In this document: positions 5,829 to 12,546 of the stretch, piece by piece | Numbering within the stretch: position 1 is the stretch's first letter | Layout of the letters: the number at the start of each line of letters is the position of its first letter | Assembly: GCA_023460055.1 (NCBI GenBank) | Contig: JAEWRJ010000032.1 | Span: forward strand, 1-18,628 | Reading direction: 5' to 3' | DNA: 18,628 nucleotides | DNA from: Bacillota bacterium | GTDB lineage: Bacteria > Bacillota > Clostridia > Christensenellales > Aristaeellaceae | Made by a program: the position numbers and the translations under genes | Notes under the pieces: generated by a model | What the model saw: the letters and a program-made list of their open reading frames with translations, nothing else | What the model was told of the DNA's origin: nothing | Databases searched by the model: none

Positions 5829-6377
5829 ATGAAAGAGGGAAGAGAACGGAGCGAACACATAGAGCAGCTGCATAAGGAGTATGCCGAGGCGCTGCGAAAG
5901 TACTGCTTGGGAAAGTTCGCTGGACAAGCTGACGCAGTTGGGCGTGCAGAGGATTGTGTACAGGAAACCTTCATGATAGCATATAAAAAATACGTACAGA
6001 TGATGAGCCATGCAAGTCTAAAGCACTGGCTTTTTCAAACGTGTAAAAACCGTGTGCAGAACAATCTGAAACGATATTACCGCCGGCAGAAACGTCGGAG
6101 CTATTCACTTGATCATCCAGTTGCTGCCGAGCTAAGTGACCCTATAAGTCCTTTCAATCGGCTGGAAGCCGAGGAATCCTACAATGACACTGTGGGAAGA
6201 ATGTACGAAATGCTGCTGGACGGCCAGCGGGAAGTGTTTGAGGAATACTACCTCAAAGACAGAAAAATTAAGGATAAACACAATAAGCTGGGGATGCCGG
6301 AGAACACAGTCAAGAGTATTCTGAGACGGATACGGGAGCGGCTGAAGAAAAACGGAGGATGGAAAAATAATTATTAA
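5829..6377 (+). CDS. ECF-like sigma-70 family factor
   Basis: 182 residues. Region 2 is recognisable (about 14-85: LHKEYAEALRKYC, then AEDCVQETFMIAYKKY and LKHWLFQTCKNRVQNNLKR, typical of ECF region 2). Region 4 covers about 125-175 (MLLDGQREVFEEYYLKDRKIKDKHNKLGMPENTVKSILRRIRERLKK). The start ATG follows GAAGAAAG and lies 6 bases after the Xre gene stop. It is clearly diverged from the sigma factor at 751-1269, so the two are independent modules rather than a recent duplication. A membrane protein 57 bases downstream is its likely partner. Confidence 0.8.
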   Translation: MKEGRERSEHIEQLHKEYAEALRKYCLGKFAGQADAVGRAEDCVQETFMIAYKKYVQMMSHASLKHWLFQTCKNRVQNNLKRYYRRQKRRSYSLDHPVAAELSDPISPFNRLEAEESYNDTVGRMYEMLLDGQREVFEEYYLKDRKIKDKHNKLGMPENTVKSILRRIRERLKKNGGWKNNY

Positions 6378-6434
6378 GAAATGCAACCTTTTTAGAATGA
6401 GCGTAAAGTGTAAAGGGTGAGGAGGAGAAATAAT

Positions 6435-7295
6435 ATGGATAGCACCCGCTGGGAGGGAGCCAATACGCTCGATGCTATCAAAGAATCAATAGTCCAAGGA
6501 TGGCTAACACCAGACGAGATGAAGAAACGGTTGAGGGAGGCGATAGAGGTACAGGAAGCAAAACCGGAAGGCGAAAGCGACACAGACCTGATCGTGATGT
6601 GCAGCCGGGTACTGTATGAATTAGAGACCGGGGAAGTATACAAAGCCAACGAAGGAGATCAACTGCTGAAACTTCATGAGAAGCTGAGCGCGGTGGAGAA
6701 GAGCGCCACGGTTCTCCGTCCTGTAAAGCGGGCAACGGTGATGCTGGCCGCGATGATTGCACTGCTGATAGGAATAGAGTTGTTCCTACCTCACGGCTGG
6801 TTATACGGCATTCCCTCAGTAGATGAACAGCAGTATGTAATTCAAGGTGTTGAGTTGAACTCTGGAACTATTGCCGAGGGCAAAGCAAATGCGCAAAACA
6901 GCTATAAAGAAATAAGGACAGTCAATTTCTCTGACGCAATCTCCGTGTTAGGGTATACCCCCTCAACCCCTTCCTATCAGCCCGATGGATGGCATGTGCA
7001 ATCATATTATGTAAGAGTCACAGATAAGATGACCCGTTTCTCTGTATCATATGAAAGTAATGATACTGCGTATTTACTTAAGTATGAAGAGCGAGGCTAT
7101 CAGGAACCAGAACGAGCAAGAATTGAACTGGAGCAGAATGGAATGGGCTCTGTGATGAACATAGCTGGTAAAGAAGTCTATCTTCTAGTGAATACGAATG
7201 ATCCTGCATGTGTGTGGTTGAAAGACTTAACTTATTTCACAATCTACGGACCTGTATCTGTTGAAGAGCAAATTAAAATGATTGAATCAATATAG
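6435..7295 (+). CDS. Single-pass membrane protein, DUF4367-like exterior, likely anti-sigma partner
   Basis: 286 residues from ATG 6435, chosen because GAGGAGGAG lies 7 bases before it; the upstream GTG at 6417 would precede that Shine-Dalgarno. An acidic, helical cytoplasmic part (about 1-98) precedes one membrane helix (about 100-118, VMLAAMIALLIGIELFL). The exterior part ends in a DUF4367-like unit (VNFSDAISVLGYTPSTP.YQPDGW, then YLLKYEERGYQE and AGKEVYLLV). DUF4367 proteins often sit next to ECF sigma genes, as here. Anti-sigma action is inferred from position and topology. Confidence 0.7.
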   Translation: MDSTRWEGANTLDAIKESIVQGWLTPDEMKKRLREAIEVQEAKPEGESDTDLIVMCSRVLYELETGEVYKANEGDQLLKLHEKLSAVEKSATVLRPVKRATVMLAAMIALLIGIELFLPHGWLYGIPSVDEQQYVIQGVELNSGTIAEGKANAQNSYKEIRTVNFSDAISVLGYTPSTPSYQPDGWHVQSYYVRVTDKMTRFSVSYESNDTAYLLKYEERGYQEPERARIELEQNGMGSVMNIAGKEVYLLVNTNDPACVWLKDLTYFTIYGPVSVEEQIKMIESI

Positions 7296-7307
7296 GAGGA
7301 ATGACAA

Positions 7308-7706
7308 ATGAAAAAAGTGTTGGCATTAACTGTTATGGTATTCATTCTATCTGCGATGATAATGAGCAGTACAGTAATGGCTGATTTCAGCGTACTCGCA
7401 AACCCGGTTTTCTCTGAAGCATCTGTTTATCTTGGTTCAAACATGGTTGCAGACTTCGATGCATCTACTCGTCTGGTATGTTCTACAATAGCGGTAACTT
7501 CATGCAAAGTTCAAAAGAATATAAATGGTGTTTGGTCAGATGTTGTAAACCTTCCATTGCCAGAATCAGCAACTGATACTGACTCTTATGGAGCATCATA
7601 TGACTATAGTTCTAAGATGCCAACTGGCGGTTCATTCCGTATCAAAGCAGTTTTTTCAGGCGGAGGTGAATCATTAACGCGCTACTCAAACGCAAGAAAC
7701 AGATAA
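7308..7706 (+). CDS. Small secreted protein of unknown function
   Basis: 132 residues. A clear signal peptide (1-25, MKKVLALTVMVFILSA...STVMA) leaves about 107 residues with two cysteines (58 and 66) that could form a disulfide. The rest is Ser/Thr/Gly/Tyr-rich and strand-like (VQKNINGVWSDV, SYGASYDYSS, GGSFRIKAVFSGGGES), suggesting a small beta-sandwich. The layout recalls small exported Clostridia proteins of the DUF6147 kind, but I am not sure of that. GGAGG lies 8 bases before the ATG, 12 bases after the previous stop, so it is last in the Xre/sigma operon and may be its output or its sensed partner. Confidence 0.75.
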   Translation: MKKVLALTVMVFILSAMIMSSTVMADFSVLANPVFSEASVYLGSNMVADFDASTRLVCSTIAVTSCKVQKNINGVWSDVVNLPLPESATDTDSYGASYDYSSKMPTGGSFRIKAVFSGGGESLTRYSNARNR

Positions 7707-8006
7707 TCACTACTTATCTGCTTCCAAAGCGCTTGTAGGAAGGATCAATTTATTTCCGCTGAGCCGGATATTAGCTTAGGCATGTCATACTTCTTGGTTT
7801 CTGAGTGATTGAAGGACTTCTTCGATCAGGAAAACCTGGTAACAGACCGTTCCGAGTACTACATCAGGCAGGCTGCCACCAGCCGCAATGCCATACGTTT
7901 GCTCCAAAGTATGGGACTTGCCAGACAATGGTGGAGTGCGCCTTTCGACTGGGCGAGCAGTATTGAGCAAAACAGCGCTTAGGCCTTATCCTGACATGTC
8001 AGCAAA
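7707..8006. other. Intergenic stretch at the boundary of AT-rich and GC-rich blocks
   Basis: 300 bases without a confident gene. It has a weak CTTCC/GGAAG hairpin near 7722-7743 after the secreted-protein gene, and an open frame at 7809-7982 listed separately. I see no tRNA, direct-repeat attachment site or insertion-sequence ends. Confidence 0.5.
7809..7982 (+). pseudogene. Possible short gene or gene remnant
   Basis: An open frame of 57 codons from TTG, with protein-like composition (DRSEYYIRQAATSRNAIRLL, then GLARQWWSAPFDWASSIEQN) and a stop at 7980. No ribosome binding site is visible, so it may be the C-terminal end of a decayed gene at the junction between the two blocks. I do not recognise the family. 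Confidence 0.25.
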
Positions 8007-8048
8007 GGCCTCCGGATTGACGGGATGCGGTTCAGATATCCGGAGGCC
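8007..8048 (-). terminator. Terminator hairpin after the permease gene
   Basis: A perfect 11-bp stem, GGCCTCCGGAT (8007-8017) with ATCCGGAGGCC (8038-8048), about 25 nt past the permease stop. Reading on the minus strand only TTT follows, so U-run support is modest. Confidence 0.6.
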
Positions 8049-8073
8049 TGCGCTGTTCAAAGCGATACGCTTT

Positions 8074-9426
8074 TTATTTCTTTCTCTTTTCAAACAAGAC
8101 GCCGGCCAGCATGATCACGGCAAAGATGGCCAGATAATATGCCACCGCCATACCGTGGCCGATGATGGCGGCGGCCACCATGAACAGGCAGGACAGGATG
8201 CCCAGTACCGGCATCAGCACCCTTTTGAAAAAGGGCAGGTCCTTTTCTTTCTTGATCATCCGGATAAAGACGGGGATATAGGCCGCGTACAGGGTGATGA
8301 TAGGCAGCTCGGAAGAATCAAAGCTGAAGGCCCCGAACCAGCGGACGGAATCCAGGTTCGCGCCGAAGAAGTAAGCCAGCCAGGCCATGCAGATCAGCAG
8401 GCCCACGACAGCGGAGTTGGCAGGCATATTGGTCTTGTGGTCCAGGGAGATGAAGACATCAGGCCGGGGGCCTTCACCGCGCGCGCTTAAGGAATAAAGC
8501 CCGCGGATAGATCCGATCATCAGGCCGTTGAGTGTACCCAGGCAGGAGATGATGACGAACACGAAGAGCAGGGTACCCGCCACGCTGCCAAAGACCTGAG
8601 AGAAGGCAAGGCGCGCGCTCTGCTCGCCGCTTTGCATCAAAACACTTGAAGGCACAACGCTGGCCAGACCGATATAGTACAGAATGTAGACAGCCACCAC
8701 GATCAGGCTGCCCCAGACCAGAGCGCGGGGCAGGTTTTTCTTGGCATCCCGCAGCTCCGCGTTGATGGACGTAGCGATGATCCAGCCCTCATAGGCAAAG
8801 GCAACTGCCACCACCGAGGTGAACAGGCCCGTCCCGCTGCCAGCCGCCGACTCTATCGTCACGGCAAAGTTCTCCGCCATCGTGCCATTGACAATGCCCG
8901 ATACCGTGCCGATCACAGCCATCGCCGCCAGCGGAATCAGCTTGATGACAGCGGTGGATACCTGGAGCTTGCCGCCGATGATGGGCGACAGGGCGTTGAC
9001 GGCGTAGCTTCCGATGAGGTAGAAGGCCGCGATGGTCATGCAGGCTCCGCCTGTAATATCCCAGCCAAGCAGCACGCAGGTATAGCGCGCCGACACCCAG
9101 GCCAGCACGGAGGTGATAGCGGGCTGATAGATGAAGGTCATAAACCAGCCCATGTAGTAGCCGTATCTGGGCCCGACCATGACTTCGGCATAGTCCACCA
9201 CGCCGTTCACCTTCTCATAACGGGAAGCCATGATGGAGAAGGTATAGGCGCAAATCATCATCACCACGCCGACAATGGCCCAGGCCAGAATACCGGTCAG
9301 CACATCCCCGCCCGTCGCCTTGAGCACGGTTTCCGCCTTGAAGAACACGCCGCTGCCGATCACGATGCCGACGACCATGGCGATGGCCATGGGCAGGCCG
9401 TAGCGTTTTTGCAATTGATCCTTCAT
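8074..9426 (-). CDS. APC-superfamily amino-acid permease
   Basis: 450 residues with about 12 hydrophobic segments. The first has the family substrate-site motif GIVIGSGVFF (about 20-29). The conserved AFAYEGWIIATSINAEL segment near residue 210 and the GCLNGLMIGSIRG-like stretch near 295 resemble LAT/SteT-type exchangers. It probably exchanges or imports amino acids at the cytoplasmic membrane; the substrate cannot be read from sequence. A strong promoter lies 55-90 bases upstream. The start at 9426 has no good Shine-Dalgarno close by (GGGAAAGGG is about 20 bases away), and an in-frame stop lies upstream. It is divergent from an ArsR-type regulator, which could control it. Confidence 0.88.
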   Translation of the reverse strand: MKDQLQKRYGLPMAIAMVVGIVIGSGVFFKAETVLKATGGDVLTGILAWAIVGVVMMICAYTFSIMASRYEKVNGVVDYAEVMVGPRYGYYMGWFMTFIYQPAITSVLAWVSARYTCVLLGWDITGGACMTIAAFYLIGSYAVNALSPIIGGKLQVSTAVIKLIPLAAMAVIGTVSGIVNGTMAENFAVTIESAAGSGTGLFTSVVAVAFAYEGWIIATSINAELRDAKKNLPRALVWGSLIVVAVYILYYIGLASVVPSSVLMQSGEQSARLAFSQVFGSVAGTLLFVFVIISCLGTLNGLMIGSIRGLYSLSARGEGPRPDVFISLDHKTNMPANSAVVGLLICMAWLAYFFGANLDSVRWFGAFSFDSSELPIITLYAAYIPVFIRMIKKEKDLPFFKRVLMPVLGILSCLFMVAAAIIGHGMAVAYYLAIFAVIMLAGVLFEKRKK

Positions 9427-9487
9427 ACGCTGCGCCGCGGACCCTTTCCCGCGACTTCCCCCTTTGATTTAAATGAGCCTGTTCGCC

Positions 9488-9516
9488 ATTATATCGGCAA
9501 TGGGATGGTAAGACAA
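9488..9516 (-). promoter_or_regulatory. Promoter of the APC permease
   Basis: Minus-strand TTGTCT (9516-9511), a 17-nt spacer and a perfect TATAAT (9493-9488): a good housekeeping promoter about 62 bases before the permease start. Confidence 0.7.
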
Positions 9517-9541
9517 CACTTTCTCAAAAGATGCGCGGCAA

Positions 9542-9570
9542 TTGCGCCCCTTGCGCTTTCGTGCTACGAT
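9542..9570 (+). promoter_or_regulatory. Promoter of the ArsR-family gene
   Basis: TTGCGC (9542-9547), a 17-nt spacer and TACGAT (9565-9570). A second TTGCGC lies at 9551, and the palindrome GCAATTGC overlaps the -35, so this may also hold the regulator's own operator. Confidence 0.5.
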
Positions 9571-9596
9571 AGCCATAGGAACAAGGAGGGATGCCC

Positions 9597-9971
9597 ATGG
9601 CGGACAGGGACCCGGTGTATTCATGTTCGTGCAGCGTCATCCATGAGGACGTTGTGAAAAGCGTGGTGGATCAGATGCCTGAGGAAAAGGTATTTTTTGA
9701 CGCCGCGACCTTTTTCAAGGTGATGGGTGACGGAACTCGTTTTAAGATCCTCTGGTCATTGGACCGGGCTGAGATGTGCGTGTGCGACCTGGCCGCCGCT
9801 TTGCGAATGACCAAGTCCGCCGTCAGCCACCAGTTGAGAAAGCTTCGCGAGAACAGCCTGGTGAAGGCCGATAGGCGCGGCAAGATGGTCTTTTACACCA
9901 TCGCCGATGATCACGTGCATCTGATGCTGAAGGGATGCATTGATCACGCGACAGAAAGTCACGCGCAGTAA
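9597..9971 (+). CDS. ArsR/SmtB-family metalloregulator with two apparent metal sites
   Basis: 124 residues from ATG 9597 (AAGGAGG 7 bases upstream; the ATG at 9591 is too close). Winged helix-turn-helix: FFKVMGDGTRFKILWSL, CVCDLAAALRMTKSAVSHQLRKL and a wing RRGKMVFY. Metal ligands of both classic types are visible: the CadC-type site (C10, C12 with C61, C63 in the MCVCDL motif) and the SmtB-type alpha-5 site (D104, H106, H117, E120). In relatives metal binding releases the DNA, and the usual targets are metal efflux genes. None is seen next to it; the neighbours are a divergent permease and an FMN reductase. Likely metals are Cd, Pb or Zn, by analogy only. Confidence 0.88.
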   Translation: MADRDPVYSCSCSVIHEDVVKSVVDQMPEEKVFFDAATFFKVMGDGTRFKILWSLDRAEMCVCDLAAALRMTKSAVSHQLRKLRENSLVKADRRGKMVFYTIADDHVHLMLKGCIDHATESHAQ

Positions 9972-10000
9972 GCGGCGAACAGGCATAGAATGCAAAGAGC

Positions 10001-10041
10001 GCGGCATAGAGAAAACGCATTTCTCATGCCGTGTCTTTTTA
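10001..10041 (+). terminator. Intrinsic terminator after the ArsR-family gene
   Basis: Stem GCGGCATAGAGAAA (10001-10014) with TTTCTCATGCCGTG (10020-10033), one bulged A, followed by TCTTTTT. It fits the ArsR-type gene ending at 9971. Confidence 0.75.
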
Positions 10042-10084
10042 TCTGTATCTCCCCGCATCCTTAGTATCATCGCTTCACACAAAT

Positions 10085-10101
10085 TGTTTAGTGACTAAAC
10101 A
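10085..10101. promoter_or_regulatory. Palindromic operator before the FMN reductase gene
   Basis: TGTTTAG-TGA-CTAAACA is a perfect inverted repeat with 7-bp arms, about 68 bases before the reductase start. The shape fits MarR- or HxlR-type regulators, which often control such reductases, but no such regulator is in the window. Confidence 0.45.
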
Positions 10102-10168
10102 GTACTCCCAGTGGGTATGTATTTTATATCCGGTATGAACACCGGGGTTATGAAAGGATATGATATCA

Positions 10169-10711
10169 ATGTCTAAGAAGATCGGCATTATTGTCGGCAG
10201 CCTGCGCAAAGGCAGTTTTACCCGCAGCATCGCGAATGAGTTGAAAGCCCAGCTCCCTGAGGGCTATGAGGGCAAATTCCTGGAGATTGCCCAGCTTCCC
10301 CTGTTTGACCAGGATTATGAAGCAGAAGGCGCGACCCCCGAAAGCTATGCACAGTTCCGCAAGGAGGTTGAAGCCTGCGACGCTTTTATTTTCGCCACGC
10401 CGGAGTACAACCGCTCCTTCCCCGCCGCGATCAAGAACGCGCTGGATGTGGCATCCCGCCCCTATGGTTCGAGCAAGTGGAACGGCAAGCCTGCCGCCGT
10501 CGTCAGCGTCTCCCCCGGCGCAATCGGCGGCTTCGGCGCCAACCATCACCTGCGCCAGGTGCTGACCTTCCTGAATGTTCAGCCTGTGCAGCAGCCTGAG
10601 GCTTACATCGGCAGCGTGATGAACCTGCTTGATGAAAGCGGCAGGGTCAAGAATGAGGACACCCGCGCCTTGCTCAAGTCCGTTGTCAGCGCGCTGGTCG
10701 CCAAGATCTGA
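10169..10711 (+). CDS. NADPH-dependent FMN reductase
   Basis: 180 residues with a flavodoxin-like fold. The phosphate-binding loop GSLRKGSFTRSIA (about 11-23) and the signature TPEYNRSFPAAIKNALD (about 78-94) are those of the NAD(P)H-dependent FMN/azo/quinone reductase family. It would use NAD(P)H to reduce FMN, quinones or similar electrophiles in the cytoplasm. The start is ATG 10169, with AAAGGA 10 bases upstream; the ATG at 10160 is too close to it. It is monocistronic, with a palindromic operator upstream and a strong terminator downstream, which suggests it is a stress-induced single gene. Confidence 0.9.
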   Translation: MSKKIGIIVGSLRKGSFTRSIANELKAQLPEGYEGKFLEIAQLPLFDQDYEAEGATPESYAQFRKEVEACDAFIFATPEYNRSFPAAIKNALDVASRPYGSSKWNGKPAAVVSVSPGAIGGFGANHHLRQVLTFLNVQPVQQPEAYIGSVMNLLDESGRVKNEDTRALLKSVVSALVAKI

Positions 10712-10730
10712 CGCTTCCCGTTTTTATCCT

Positions 10731-10762
10731 ATCCGGCACGAGTGATCGTGCCGGATATTTTT
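10731..10762 (+). terminator. Intrinsic terminator after the FMN reductase gene
   Basis: An 11-bp perfect stem, ATCCGGCACGA (10731-10741) with TCGTGCCGGAT (10746-10756), a GTGA loop, then ATTTTTT. Confidence 0.9.
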
Positions 10763-10782
10763 TATGATAACCCGGATATACA

Positions 10783-10800
10783 ATGTTTCACGTGAAACAT
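10783..10800. other. parS centromere site 1
   Basis: ATGTTTCACGTGAAACAT is a perfect 18-bp palindrome whose core TGTTTCACGTGAAACA is the B. subtilis Spo0J/ParB parS sequence. It lies between two terminators, outside genes. ParB loaded here would take part in origin segregation. Confidence 0.95.
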
Positions 10801-10807
10801 TTAAGAA

Positions 10808-10849
10808 CCGCAAAGAGCCTCACGCCGCTGCGCGTGAGGCTCTTTGCGG
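10808..10849. terminator. Bidirectional terminator before the end of rex
   Basis: A perfect 18-bp stem (10808-10825 with 10832-10849) and a 6-nt loop. The GC-rich core is flanked by AAAGAG/CTCTTT, so each direction reads GCGTGAGGC-TCTTT or its mirror. It closes the rex operon and also protects parS from transcription. Confidence 0.85.
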
Positions 10850-10859
10850 TATGGGCAGT

Positions 10860-11549
10860 TTATTCTTCGCTGCTGACCCAGCTTTTGTTCTCTTCCAGCA
10901 CGACTTTCTCATGCATGCGGAAGGTGAGCATCATCAGGCTATCGGTCAGGTGAACATTATTGACAACGATTTCCGGCGGAGCCGTGATATCCACCGCCGC
11001 AAAGTTCCAGATACCCTTTACGCCGCCCTGTACCAAAGGTTCAACGAGTGACTGCGCGGCGTTGGCAGGGGTGGCAATGACAGCGATATCGGCGGGATGC
11101 TTCTGCAAATACTTGGCCAGGCCGTTGATTGCGTAGACCCGCGCGCCTCCGAAGCGCTTGCCGACCAGCTCGCTGTCGGCATCAAACATCGCGGCCAGGT
11201 TAAACCCGTTCTCACCGAAGCCTTTATACTGGGCAAGAGCCTTGCCCATATTGCCGGAGCCGATGATGATCATATCGTGCTTGCGGTTGATATCCAGAAT
11301 ATCGCCGATGGATTTGCGCAGCAGTTCCACCGTATACCCGCGGCCGCGGCGGCCGAAACCGCCGAAGGCGTTGAAGTCGTGGCGGATCTGCGAATCGGTC
11401 AGCCCCATCCTCCTGGCCAGTTCCTTGGAGGAGATCACCGTGAAGCCAAGCGCTTCCAATTCCTGCAATCTCCGGTAATAAGCCGGCATGCGGCGCATCA
11501 TGGCGTCACTCGCCCGTTCCTTCTCGTTGATATCCATCTCTTCCATCAT
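10860..11549 (-). CDS. rex: Redox-sensing transcriptional repressor Rex
   Basis: 229 residues from ATG 11549 (AAGGGG 5 bases upstream; an in-frame GTG lies 6 bases further out). An N-terminal winged helix binds DNA (about 20-80: MPAYYRRLQ, then SSKELARRMGLTDSQIRHDFNAFGGFGRRGRGY, the family signature). A Rossmann domain with GSGNMG (97-102) binds NADH, and a C-terminal helix swaps between the two subunits. Rex senses the NADH/NAD+ ratio and represses fermentation and respiration genes. It is second in an operon, 21 bases after an uncharacterised zinc-ribbon-like protein. No good Rex box is visible upstream, so its targets are likely elsewhere. Confidence 0.96.
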   Translation of the reverse strand: MMEEMDINEKERASDAMMRRMPAYYRRLQELEALGFTVISSKELARRMGLTDSQIRHDFNAFGGFGRRGRGYTVELLRKSIGDILDINRKHDMIIIGSGNMGKALAQYKGFGENGFNLAAMFDADSELVGKRFGGARVYAINGLAKYLQKHPADIAVIATPANAAQSLVEPLVQGGVKGIWNFAAVDITAPPEIVVNNVHLTDSLMMLTFRMHEKVVLEENKSWVSSEE

Positions 11550-11570
11550 AAACACCCCTTGCTTTCTAAA

Positions 11571-12257
11571 TTATTGGCAGCCGCACTTGCGCATCATCCG
11601 CAGGTTCAGCTTTTCTTTCATGGTTCCGGGAATATCCAGCCAGTGCTTCTTTTGGCCGCAATCCTCGCATTCAAAGGTTTCACGATGGCGGGCCAGCTTA
11701 AAATCACGCTCCGTCTTGCGAATGAGAAGGGCATCCTCCACATCCTTTTCATCAGGCAAGTGGGTAAAATGCATGCGCAGCACGTCCGCGTCTTCATAGA
11801 AGGCCTCACTTGCGCTCTGAGCTACAAAGCGCCCATCCGCATAGCGGCCAGTCTCAATGAGGCCTATGCCCATCCCCACGTCAAACTCATCGAGTACAAA
11901 GAAGCTTTCCGGAGGTCCTTCCTTGATGGAAATCAGGCCGATGCGCTGGCGCTGCTCATCCAGATACTGATGGGTGCGCAGCGTATGATTGTACAAAAGC
12001 ATGGCCATGCCTTCTTCATCCAGCCCATAATAATCACGGTACACATCGCCGCAGGCGGTGCGGACATCATCCCTGCCCTTGCCGGGGAAGAGCATCGGCG
12101 TCATATCCCGCTTCAGCAGAATGATCTGTCCCTCTGATGACTTCACGCGCAGATCGTGTATCTCGACCGTCTCTCCCGCAACCTCAACTTCCATCACGAG
12201 GTTGCCCTCCTGAAACTCGAATCCCATGCCTTTAAGTTCATCAATTAATTTGCCCAT
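11571..12257 (-). CDS. Uncharacterised protein with C-terminal zinc-ribbon-like cysteines
   Basis: 228 residues, no signal peptide or membrane segment. The N-terminal part is mixed alpha/beta and acidic. The C-terminus has CEDCG...KCGCQ, four cysteines in CxxC and CxC pairs, likely a zinc ribbon. I do not recognise the family. A good start (GAGGAG 8 bases before the ATG) and co-transcription with rex suggest a housekeeping or redox-linked role, but this is context only. Its promoter lies at 12322-12350 with an inverted repeat just upstream. Confidence 0.75.
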   Translation of the reverse strand: MGKLIDELKGMGFEFQEGNLVMEVEVAGETVEIHDLRVKSSEGQIILLKRDMTPMLFPGKGRDDVRTACGDVYRDYYGLDEEGMAMLLYNHTLRTHQYLDEQRQRIGLISIKEGPPESFFVLDEFDVGMGIGLIETGRYADGRFVAQSASEAFYEDADVLRMHFTHLPDEKDVEDALLIRKTERDFKLARHRETFECEDCGQKKHWLDIPGTMKEKLNLRMMRKCGCQ

Positions 12258-12321
12258 GATAGATGCTCCTCTACAAGTATTGTCCGCTCAGGGGCAGCTC
12301 AAACAACATGACGGTTAATCT

Positions 12322-12350
12322 ATAATAATTTTATCACTACTTTCTGTAAA
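12322..12350 (-). promoter_or_regulatory. Promoter of the 12257-10860 (rex) operon
   Basis: Minus-strand TTTACA (12350-12345), 17-nt spacer and TATTAT (12327-12322): a good housekeeping match about 65 bases before the start. Confidence 0.65.
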
Positions 12351-12361
12351 ATGGAAGCCCT

Positions 12362-12380
12362 TTTCACATGACAAGTGAAA
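12362..12380. promoter_or_regulatory. Inverted repeat upstream of the rex-operon promoter
   Basis: TTTCAC-ATGACAA-GTGAAA, with 6-bp arms, lies 12 bases upstream of the -35, a place for an activator or repressor. Its half-sites face opposite to a Rex box (TTGTGA..TCACAA), so I do not assign it to Rex. Confidence 0.35.
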
Positions 12381-12497
12381 TTTTTTAGGTTTTATACGCA
12401 AAATAATATGTAATGGATTAATAAAAGTTAATAATCACCCGGCATAGATACGACCCTTGACTGAGAAATTGATGAATTATTCTGCTGAAAAAATAAT

Positions 12498-12525
12498 GCC
12501 CGATGTTTCACGTGAAACATCGGGC
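12498..12525 (-). terminator. parS site 2 embedded in an intrinsic terminator hairpin
   Basis: The parS core TGTTTCACGTGAAACA (12504-12519) is extended on both sides by GCCCGA/TCGGGC to a perfect 28-bp palindrome. On the minus strand the hairpin is followed by ATTATTTTTTC, and the ABC-permease gene ends 22 bases upstream, so the same DNA can serve as ParB site and as terminator of the ABC operon. Confidence 0.85.
12504..12519. other. parS centromere site 2
   Basis: Perfect match to the B. subtilis parS consensus. It is 1.7 kb from parS site 1 and about 3.2 kb from the DnaA-trio origin. Confidence 0.95.
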
Positions 12526-12546
12526 GCTCAAGGCTTTCCTCGCAGG

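Noticed and set aside
5534..6011. Minus-strand frames opposite the Xre and sigma genes
   Set aside because: They overlap two genes with recognisable domains and lack RBS or family features.
1..8000. Prophage or insertion sequence
   Set aside because: There is no integrase, transposase, terminase or terminal repeat; the ArpU-like gene alone is not enough.
11097..12137. Long open frame (346 codons) on the plus strand
   Set aside because: It lies antisense to rex and its partner, which have clear homology or good RBS and operon signals. It has a low-complexity, histidine/alanine-rich shadow composition.
12362..12380. Rex operator upstream of the rex operon
   Set aside because: The half-sites are TTTCAC..GTGAAA, the reverse of a Rex box order, and the spacer length differs.
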